From positions 2,604,001-2,668,000 of the forward strand of contig JBHGNT010000011.1 in NCBI GenBank assembly GCA_043228905.1: 64,000 bases of DNA. Reading direction: 5' to 3'. Below are positions 34,144 through 41,529 of this stretch, piece by piece. This stretch comes from Azolla caroliniana. Taxonomy: Eukaryota; Polypodiophyta. Within the stretch, counting starts at the first letter, position 1, and every line of letters starts with the position of its first letter. The notes beneath the pieces were generated by a model, which made no database searches, was not told where the DNA came from, and saw only the letters and a program-made list of their open reading frames with translations. The position numbers and the translations under genes were made by a program.

Positions 34144-37100
34144 CTATCCCCCCTTTAAAACGACGAGTTCCACGAGTCGTTTTGGATTGAGGACCCGGTT
34201 TCTCGGGAGATCGTCGATGGAAGTCTTCTAGAAGAGCACGAGCATTGGTCACATTCTCGATCGGTTCCCAAGTACGCTCGCTGGGACTATATCCTAGCCA
34301 ATCGACTAGATAGTAGAGCTTGTTGCGAACAATCTTGGAATCGAGGATGGCAGCGACCTCATACTCAGGTCCATCTTCGAGCTCGATAGGAGGTGGTGGT
34401 TGTATAGTACGTCCTGGGATAGTGCTCTCGTGATAGGGTTCGAGGAGAGAACTATGAAACACCGGATGTATCCGAAGTTGCGGAGGTAGCTCGAGACGAA
34501 AAGCGACATCATTAATCTTCCCGATAATACGGAAAGGACCTAATCGCCGATAATCCAACTTCTCACATGGGCGAGTAGTCTTGATGTGTCGTCGTAGCAG
34601 CCACACCCGATCTCCAATGTTAAAACTGGATGGAAGTCGATGACGATCTGCGTAGTCCTTGTGTGATTGTTGAGCTTGCTGGAGTTGAGTAGATAAATCC
34701 GCTTGTATCTTGCGTAACCGCTCCAAACGATCCTCCGCGCAAGGATTTGTGGACACTTCTGGGGTTTCAAGGACACACCACCGGGGATGATATCCCGTAT
34801 AAGCGTAGAATGGCGTGACTTTAGTCGATGCGTGGATAGCGTTATTATAGGCAAATTCGGCGAACTGAAGAATATCTGCCCAGTCATTCTGATGATAGTT
34901 GAGAAAGCACCGCAGATACTGCTCCAGTGTTTGATTTGTTCGTTCGGCTTGACCGTCGGTTTGTGGGTGGTAGCCGGAGGAGAGGTTACAAGTGACCTTC
35001 AGCATTTTAAAAAGGTGCTTCCAGAATTTTGACACAAACTGGGGTCCACGATCGCTGATGATATTATCAGGGAGTCCATGATGCCGACATACTTCCCGCA
35101 TGACAATTTCGGCGGTGTCTTCACTAGATATTTCTTTAGTACATGGTAAGAAATGAGCCATCTTCGTATATCGATCCACCACTGTGAGAATCGCACTGAA
35201 TCCCTTAGAGACTGGAAGATCTGTAATGAAGTCAAGAGCAATGGATTGCCATGGCTTGCTTGGAATTGGTAATGGTTCTAATAAACCATATGGATGATGT
35301 CTTGGCATTTTCGCTCTGCAGCATGTATCGCAAGTCCGAACAAAATCTTCGACAAATTGTCGCATACGGGGCCACCAGAATGATCGTTGTACTAAATCTA
35401 ATGTTTTAGTACTACCAAAATGTCCTGCTGTATATGTGTCATGGCAGTTTTGTACTACTCGAAGGCGGCAAGAACCATTAGGAACATACAAAAGTTCTTT
35501 AAAGAAGAGTAATCCATCACAGTATTTGAATTGCCGATAATCCGTACCTGGTGATTGTGATTGTGAACATGACGCTCGAGAGGGGTCAATTTGTGCTAGT
35601 ATAGCTTGGGCGAAAGCGTCAGTCTTCAAGTCCTCACGTATAGTATTGGTAATGTCGGAATCCACGGGCATGTCAAAGACCTGTGCTGCTTGCAGTCGTG
35701 CTGGACCCAAGATTACTTGTTTCTGGTTATCGAAAGCTGGCTCACGGGGACGTGGTGTTAGATACGAACGCCGTGATAATGCATCTGCCTTCCCTTGGTG
35801 CTTCCCCGGACGATATGTAATTTTGAAGTCGAAGCGTGTGAGGAAGTGGGCCCACCGAGCTTGACGTCGATTCAGTACACGAGCATCTTGAAAGTAGGCA
35901 AGGTTCTTGTGGTCACTGAATACAGTGACCTGATGAGGAGATCCCTCCAGGAAATGCCTCCATTGCATAAAAGAATCAACTATTGCTAATAGCTCTTTAT
36001 CATGAATTTCGTAGTTGATTTCGGCGGCGTCAAACTTACGGGAGTGGAAAGCCACAGGATGTAGCTTCTCGTCGTTACCCTGTTGTGACAGAATGCTCCC
36101 CAATGCGAAATCCGATGCGTCAGCTTCGATAATGAATGGTTTTTCCGGATCCACATGACCTAAAATTGGAGCTGATGTAAACGCCTTCTTAAGACTCTCG
36201 AAAGCCATGTCCGTCTCTCTAGACCAAATGAATGATTGTCCCTTCCTGGTGAGCTGTGTGAGAGGCAGCACAATTTTTGAGTAATTTTGTATGAACTTCC
36301 GGTAAAAATTTGCAAAGCCTAGGAAGCATTGCACATCCCGCACCGAACGCAGAGTGTGCCATTCTATCACCGTTTTGACCTTGGCTGGGTCCATAGATAT
36401 GCCTTCTGAGGAGATGACATAGCCGAGAAATTCCACTTGGTTGCACCCGAAACTACATTTCTCTAACTTTGCATACAGACCATGTTCTCGAAGTCGTTTT
36501 AGTACTAATAGTACATGAGAATCATGTTCTTCTTGGGTCTTTGAATAAACCAGTAGATCATCCAAATAGATGATCAAAAAATCATCCAAGAGATCTCGAA
36601 ATATATCATTCGCCATGTGCTGGAAGACTGCCGGCGCATTAGTGAGTCCGAACGGCATGACCGTATACTCGAAGTGCCCATATCTGGTGCGAAACGCGGT
36701 CTTCCATTCATCTCCTGGTCGGATCCGTACGAGGTTATAGGCTCCTCGTAAGTCGATCTTCGTGAAGAACCTGGCACCGTTGATCCGTTCTAAAAGACTT
36801 GAGATAAGGGGAAGAGCATACCTATTTCTTACTGTGACCTTATTCAAGCCACGGTAATCTACAACGAGTCGAAGCGAGCCATCTTTTTTCTTGACGAAGA
36901 AAATGGGTGCGCCGGCTGGAGATTTCGAATGCCGAATGAAACCGTTCTCCAAATTCTCCTCTATATAGGCTCGAAGGACTTCTAGCTCGGTTGGTGACAA
37001 ATTGTAGATCGGCCCCCATGGCGGCTCTTTTCCCGGTTGTAAGTCGATGGCGCAATCGTACGGCCGATGATGAGGAAGTGTGTTGGCTTGTACTTTATCG

Positions 37101-37732
37101 AACACATCAGCATACTGACGATACTTCTCGGGAAGTTGAACGGTGGACTCCTCTTTGGTGGTGCTGGAGGGTTGTACTGATATTGCGAAGAGAAACATTT
37201 CCTCCTTGCGCCCTTCCTCACGCAACTGACGTAGCGAAATGGTTGCAACCTTCTGGGTAGATCCTTGGGTTTGTCGCAACCGGATTTCCCTTGTCCTCCA
37301 ATCTATGTCTGGGTTATGTAACTCGAACCATGGTAATCCTAAAACTATGGGATGTTCTGGAATACTAATAATATTAAATGATACTACACATGTTAAGTTA
37401 TCTAGGACAATATTAACGGGTTCCGACTCTTCTATGATATTGCCAGAAGCAATGGGACGACCATCAATGACTACTACTGAGGCTGGACATGGGAGTTTTC
37501 TGAGAGATATCTGATGAGCTCGGGCAAAATTCCTATCCATGAAGCAAGAATTAGCTCCGGAATCTAGAAGGGCTAAGGTATGTACTGGAGGGGTACTTTT
37601 AGTACTAACTGCTACTTGGGCTACGAACACATCACTAACTTGCTTAGAGGGAATGGAACCACTAATGGGCTGCACAGATCTAGGGCTGTCCAACCAAACG
37701 GCTCCTATTTTGGTTGGACTTAGTCGTTTAAC
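34136..37732 (-). CDS. pol: Gypsy-A pol: protease, RT, RNase H, integrase, chromodomain
   Basis: Single open frame; residues are counted from codon TTG at 37693. Protease LLDSGANSCF (DSG 44-46); RT about 205-400 with YLDD at 376-379; RNase H with acidic residues D525, E567 and D594; integrase zinc finger H751, H758, C788, C791; catalytic D821, D881 and E917 (D881 to E917 gives the D,D35E spacing); the GPFRIIGKI block; and a chromodomain at about 1110-1160 (YLVDWLGYSPSERTWEP). There is no ATG before the protease site and the frame opens only six codons before the slippery site, so it must be made by -1 frameshifting from gag. The stop overlaps the 3' LTR edge at 34136. The frame shows no nonsense codon. 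Confidence 0.95.
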   Translation of the reverse strand, partial: VKRLSPTKIGAVWLDSPRSVQPISGSIPSKQVSDVFVAQVAVSTKSTPPVHTLALLDSGANSCFMDRNFARAHQISLRKLPCPASVVVIDGRPIASGNIIEESEPVNIVLDNLTCVVSFNIISIPEHPIVLGLPWFELHNPDIDWRTREIRLRQTQGSTQKVATISLRQLREEGRKEEMFLFAISVQPSSTTKEESTVQLPEKYRQYADVFDKVQANTLPHHRPYDCAIDLQPGKEPPWGPIYNLSPTELEVLRAYIEENLENGFIRHSKSPAGAPIFFVKKKDGSLRLVVDYRGLNKVTVRNRYALPLISSLLERINGARFFTKIDLRGAYNLVRIRPGDEWKTAFRTRYGHFEYTVMPFGLTNAPAVFQHMANDIFRDLLDDFLIIYLDDLLVYSKTQEEHDSHVLLVLKRLREHGLYAKLEKCSFGCNQVEFLGYVISSEGISMDPAKVKTVIEWHTLRSVRDVQCFLGFANFYRKFIQNYSKIVLPLTQLTRKGQSFIWSRETDMAFESLKKAFTSAPILGHVDPEKPFIIEADASDFALGSILSQQGNDEKLHPVAFHSRKFDAAEINYEIHDKELLAIVDSFMQWRHFLEGSPHQVTVFSDHKNLAYFQDARVLNRRQARWAHFLTRFDFKITYRPGKHQGKADALSRRSYLTPRPREPAFDNQKQVILGPARLQAAQVFDMPVDSDITNTIREDLKTDAFAQAILAQIDPSRASCSQSQSPGTDYRQFKYCDGLLFFKELLYVPNGSCRLRVVQNCHDTYTAGHFGSTKTLDLVQRSFWWPRMRQFVEDFVRTCDTCCRAKMPRHHPYGLLEPLPIPSKPWQSIALDFITDLPVSKGFSAILTVVDRYTKMAHFLPCTKEISSEDTAEIVMREVCRHHGLPDNIISDRGPQFVSKFWKHLFKMLKVTCNLSSGYHPQTDGQAERTNQTLEQYLRCFLNYHQNDWADILQFAEFAYNNAIHASTKVTPFYAYTGYHPRWCVLETPEVSTNPCAEDRLERLRKIQADLSTQLQQAQQSHKDYADRHRLPSSFNIGDRVWLLRRHIKTTRPCEKLDYRRLGPFRIIGKINDVAFRLELPPQLRIHPVFHSSLLEPYHESTIPGRTIQPPPPIELEDGPEYEVAAILDSKIVRNKLYYLVDWLGYSPSERTWEPIENVTNARALLEDFHRRSPEKPGPQSKTTRGTRRFKGGIVS
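37688..37732 (-). promoter_or_regulatory. Predicted -1 ribosomal frameshift signal between gag and pol
   Basis: On the minus strand: slippery heptamer G TTA AAC (37732-37726) in the gag frame, then GACTAA (6 nt, including the gag stop at 37722-37720), then GTCCAACCAAA (37719-37709), a 10-nt loop, and TTTGGTTGGAC (37698-37688), an 11-bp perfect stem. The pol frame has a TAG at 37750-37748, so gag and pol overlap only in 37747-37720 and the shift must occur there. GUUAAAC is a known slippery heptamer (arterivirus-type); spacer and stem are within the usual range. Confidence 0.88.
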
Positions 37733-38889
37733 TCTTCTTCTAATTGGCTAAGGACATCAAATTTGTTTGCGAGATTCAGACTATTAGTACTATTAGGACT
37801 ATTGTGACTATGAGGACTATCAGAGATTCCTACTGAAATAGACTCGGGTTTAGTATAGTCAGAACTAACAACGACTTGGTTTACCTGCCTTCTTGGTCTA
37901 TGGGGACAGTTTATCGCGATATGCCCTGGTCCACCGCAATAAAGGCATAATCGGTTTGTTCGGCGTCGTTGCTTTTCCTCCTCCGATAGCGGCCCACGAC
38001 GACGTGTAGTGTCAATTTCCATTGGAGTTGGAGTACTTACTGGAGGCGCATTATGTGACTCCCTTTGAAAAGGTTTCGCTACCACTGAGGCATAGGTCGG
38101 CTCGGATCTTGCCCTCGGCATCTGAAATTGTCGTTCCGAACGTCGCTCGAAGAGGCGGTTGTCACATCTGACCGCTCGACTGATTGCTTCTGTTAATGAT
38201 TTTGGCTCTTCAGGGAAAGTCAAGAGTAAATCCTTGACATCGTTGCGTAGACCATAGCGGAACTGCTCCATCAATGCTTGATCATCCCAGGGGATATCGG
38301 CGGCGAGTAGGCGGAAATCTGCAGCATATGCGGAGGCTGGACGGTCACCTTGGCGTAATCGCCGGATTTTGTTGATTGCAGTCCTTATGCTGTCAGTATC
38401 TCCAAAACATGCTTTAAACTCACTTATGAATTCTTCAAAATTATTTAGTACTGGAGATTCCTTTTCTAGTAGCGGAGCGAACCATGCTAATGCTGAGCCA
38501 TTTAACAACGTGCCTACTAAACCCACTCGTGATGCATCGGTGGGATATCGGGACGGATGCATTTGAATAACTAACCGTACCTGGTTAAGAAACCCTCTAA
38601 ACTGCGATCGCGTTCCATCGAACTTCGTGGGAAGGCCAATCTTGGGTTCTTTATGAATCCCTTGTGCTCCGTGCCCTTGTTGTTGCATTGCTACGATGGT
38701 TGCTTCGAGTTGTTGCACGCGTAACGCAAGTTCCCCATGTTGTTGTTGCGTTTGCTGCTTTTCTAAGGAAATTTGCTGAAGATCCCCCAACAAGCGTTGA
38801 TTTTCTTGTTCCAAAGCATGGAACTTCTCTTTCAAGCATTGAAATTCCGAGAAAACGGATTGATACTCTTCAGCGCTAACGGTGGCCAT
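37720..38889 (-). CDS. gag: Gypsy-A gag polyprotein
   Basis: 389 codons from ATG at 38889, 101 nt after the primer-site side LTR edge. Residues 5-75 form a predicted coiled coil (Gln/Glu/Leu heptads). The capsid region includes GLPTKFDGTRSQFRGFLNQ and LLNGSALAWFAPLL (about 85-145), typical of chromovirus gag, and the zinc knuckle CLYCGGPGHIAINC lies at 315-328 after a basic RRR stretch. It builds the virus-like particle in the cytoplasm and binds element RNA. No stops or frameshifts. Confidence 0.95.
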   Translation of the reverse strand: MATVSAEEYQSVFSEFQCLKEKFHALEQENQRLLGDLQQISLEKQQTQQQHGELALRVQQLEATIVAMQQQGHGAQGIHKEPKIGLPTKFDGTRSQFRGFLNQVRLVIQMHPSRYPTDASRVGLVGTLLNGSALAWFAPLLEKESPVLNNFEEFISEFKACFGDTDSIRTAINKIRRLRQGDRPASAYAADFRLLAADIPWDDQALMEQFRYGLRNDVKDLLLTFPEEPKSLTEAISRAVRCDNRLFERRSERQFQMPRARSEPTYASVVAKPFQRESHNAPPVSTPTPMEIDTTRRRGPLSEEEKQRRRTNRLCLYCGGPGHIAINCPHRPRRQVNQVVVSSDYTKPESISVGISDSPHSHNSPNSTNSLNLANKFDVLSQLEEELND

Positions 38890-38976
38890 GGGATGAAGGA
38901 AAAGGGAAATAAGAGACTAGTAGGAAAGGAGGGAGACAGAAGGAAGAGGGAGAGAAAAGACCAGACAGGCACCCGA

Positions 38977-38988
38977 AAATCGGTTCAA
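38977..38988 (-). other. Gypsy-A self-primer binding site
   Basis: Two bases after the 5' LTR the minus strand reads TTGAACCGATTT, not a tRNA-type TGG start. Its exact complement AAATCGGTTCAA occurs in the LTR (minus strand, 39244-39233), 33 nt downstream of TATAAAA (39277-39271), that is where the transcript should begin. This is the arrangement known from self-priming Tf1-type elements. Confidence 0.78.
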
Positions 38989-38990
38989 AC

Positions 38991-39123
38991 TGTCAGGAAC
39001 TCTATTAAGGCAGAGAAGGAATTAGTACTAAAAGAAGGATTAGTACTATTGTTGGGGAATAGTACTAAGACAGAGAAGGATTAGTACTATGAGAGGTGTC
39101 GAACTTTGAGAGAAGGAATGAGT

Positions 39124-39163
<40 letters not shown>

Positions 39164-39453
39164 TGATGCGAAAGATATATGTATTATATGAAGGAAGATA
39201 TACAACAGTAGTTAGAAGGCTTAAGACTGGCGTTGAACCGATTTGGTTCGAACTAATGCCTTGCGCCTCCTTTTATAGTATCTTCAGGAATACTCCTGAA
39301 GTTTCTAGAATGTTCCAGAGAAATCTGGAATATACATCAATTTCCCAATAAAACCTAAATGAAAATAATATCTTTCAAATTACAATTCATAACCTAATGG
39401 TAAAGTCTCGACCCGTGTAACAAAAGGTTATGGGTTCGAGTCTAGTTATGACA
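38991..39453 (-). repeat. Gypsy-A 5' LTR with promoter
   Basis: 463 bp; identical to the 3' LTR apart from two extra bases in the GA repeat. TATAAAAGG on the minus strand (39277-39269) is the only good TATA box. Confidence 0.96.
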
Positions 39454-39700
39454 GTACCTAATTAGCTACCACTTAGCTAATTAGGTACTACCATAGTTTA
39501 GTACATTGGCTAATTAGCTAAGTGGGAGCTAATTAGCTACTACCATACTTTAGTTATAGTGGCTAACTAGCTAGTACCATACTTTAGTTGAGTAGCTAAT
39601 TAGCTAGTACCATACCTAAGCGAAGTAGCTAATTAGCTCAGTGGTAGCTAATTAGCTACTGTCATAGTCTAGAAGAATAGCTAGTTAGCTAAGATGTAGC
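39454..39700. repeat. Palindromic tandem-repeat array, right part
   Basis: Continues the TAGCTAATTAGCTA array of 32905-33682 after Gypsy-A, with more divergent units (GTGGCTAACTAGC, AGCTAGTACC). Confidence 0.85.
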
Positions 39701-39701
39701 T

Positions 39702-40196
39702 AATTAGCGACCATGTTGTTGTAGAATCTTGTGGATTAAGGAGGGCGCATGAGCTGTCTGGTGCTTATGATGCTGCAACTGATGAGGAGATAGTTGCCAA
39801 CGTGGCTGAAAGTAAGAGTCTTGCTATCACATCTCCTTCAGATCAGCTCCACCCTATTCTTTTGGAAGATGGTAATGAATTAGGCAACGATGTGAAAAGC
39901 CATGAAATATTGGAAACAACATGTAAATCTGAGATTCACAACAATAGTGTTTTTGAACACTTGATGCAATATTTCTTCGAATCCCAAAACCTTGATTCCA
40001 CCCCACTGAGCCCAACTACTTATAATGTCCAAACAGATCCCACTGTACTGGAAAAGCTAGTGCAAGACGTGGCTGACCTGCAAGCCGCTGGTGAGGTGAT
40101 GGAAAGGTTGTCGGAGGAGGACACACTTGCACAATGGGTCAAAGAAGCAAGGCTAAATGGGTTACCAGCTAAAAAATGGCTGAAGAAGGGACAATG
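39702..40196 (+). CDS. Unknown open frame downstream of the repeat array
   Basis: Open on the plus strand from about 39702 (DHVVVESCGLRRAHELSGAYDAATDEE) to the stop at 40196-40198, about 165 residues. Acidic, no recognised domain; the end EEDTLAQWVKEARLNGLPAKKWLKKGQ is amphipathic. No ATG at a convincing position, so it may be an exon of the gene that starts at 31094 or of another gene split by the repeat array and Gypsy-A. Codon usage looks like a real gene rather than a retroelement, but this is only an impression. Confidence 0.4.
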
Positions 40197-40427
40197 ATCG
40201 GGGACAAGACCAGTTACTCGGTCAAGGGGCTCTTGAATTGGAGCGAAATACTTATTAGTGGGATATGATTGTTAGGGATTTTCCTAGGGTTTTATGAAGT
40301 TTTACTATGATCTATTTGGACAAGTAAAACCTCAGATTGGTTATTGCTTGATCCACATTATGTAATGGAACTCTATGATGTTTCTCCAAGATAATTATGT
40401 TCATGTTTCTATGATGGAAAATATTTC

Positions 40428-40907
40428 ATGTTCATTATGTTGTTTTGTGAGACTGTTAGTTACTTTGTGAGTGTGAATATGTTGGTGTTTTCTGATGTTT
40501 CAAAGTCTAAAGGGTTTGAATATATTGCTCCTAAGGCTGATGGCAGTGAGGAAACTATTGATGTTGCTACGTGTTTAGAAGGCCACATCTTGAAAGTAGA
40601 TGTAGCAACTAACACAAATGATCTGGTCACGCAAGTTGATCAAGCATGTTGCATAGATGATCTGATTTTGTAGGTAGATGCAGCATGTGATACCAGTGGG
40701 CTGATATCGACCAGATCAGTATCTACATGCACTGAGCCAATGACTAAGTCGACAACACAAGAGCACCAGAATGTGAAGCCAGGCCCAACACAGTCGACTA
40801 GGGGTTTGAAGAGGAAAAGGACACCAATTGTGCCGACAGAACCTGAGTTGGTTGAAATTGATCATGTGCTACCAGTAATTGGTGTAACTACAGGAATGGA
40901 AACCTAA
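40428..40907 (+). pseudogene. Unknown open frame with one stop
   Basis: From 40428 an open frame reaches TAG at 40671-40673 and then continues in frame to TAA at 40903-40907. The protein has two imperfect copies of a VDVA(T/C)xTxDLxxQVD-like unit and a basic GLKRKRTP stretch like a nuclear localisation signal. The TAG may be a CAG to TAG change. No family recognised. 40200-40427 and 40908-41077 show nothing else. Confidence 0.35.
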
Positions 40908-41077
40908 ACCATTAGAAGTAGAAAGAAGAGCCTTGATCTTGGAGCTTGATAAAGTCCTGATGAGTGTGCGATATATGACACCAAGGAGGGACGCAAATCA
41001 ATTTCTTGAGTGGGTTGTGCAATATTTTGATTTGTTTATTGTTATTCCTTAGGGCCGGACAATGGCCTAACACAAGG

Positions 41078-41484
41078 TGTCTATGGAAGACACTTCACCA
41101 AAGGGGTGCTACGGCGAGATAACTTAAGACTCAACGATTAATCAGACTTTAATTGGTTACTTAGCAATATGGCATTAAACTTGATACACGCATATGATAA
41201 AACAATTAGCACAGAACGATAATCAACACTTAAAGATAAAACAAGAAGCTCTATTAATTATCCGTCAAAGTTTTACATTGTAACCGGGCCTTTATATAGG
41301 TCACCGGTGCTGAGTACAAAACGGTGTCAACCGGCACCTGTTCAGAACCGGTCCGGATCCGGATCGGCATACCAATTCCGGTCCGTCCGTTTACGTCTCA
41401 TAAACTACTTAATTATAATAGATTCCGAATATACAATCCTTTTCACATTCTGGTCTAGGTAACACATGGCACGCCCGTGGGACA
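41078..41484 (-). repeat. Probable 3' LTR of the Tat-type element
   Basis: Read on the minus strand the region starts TGTCCCACGGGCGTGCC (41484) and ends CATAGACA at 41078, TG...CA, with GCTAAGGGGCTGG as a possible purine tract nearby. It contains TATATA and GGTCACC-type promoter-like sequence. There is no second LTR to confirm the borders, which are therefore estimates. Confidence 0.5.
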
Positions 41485-41529
41485 ATACCTTGTACGTCGA
41501 ATCCCACTATCCAGCCCCTTAGCCTTCGT

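Larger units (their letters stand above)
33683..39453 (-). mobile_element. Gypsy-A: intact, recently inserted chromovirus of fungal/vertebrate type
   Basis: 5771-bp minus-strand Ty3/Gypsy element with LTRs 33683-34143 and 38991-39453 and a perfect 5-bp target duplication GTACC (33678-33682 and 39454-39458). The LTRs read the same by eye throughout; only the GA repeat differs, by 2 bp. Gag (389 codons) and pol (at least 1185 codons) are open and all catalytic motifs are present. Pol is in the -1 frame and has a C-terminal chromodomain. RT blocks such as KIDLRGAYNLVRI and DEWKTAFRTRYGHFEY, and the gag block GPLSEEEKQRRR before the knuckle, match my recollection of fungal and fish chromoviruses (Tf1, sushi-ichi), not of common plant CRM/Tekay/Reina lineages. 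It is potentially autonomous. Confidence 0.96.

Noticed and set aside
33683-39453. Gypsy-A as fungal contamination in the assembly
   Set aside because: It is flanked by a perfect 5-bp duplication and lies inside a repeat array that continues on both sides, so it is integrated in this chromosome.
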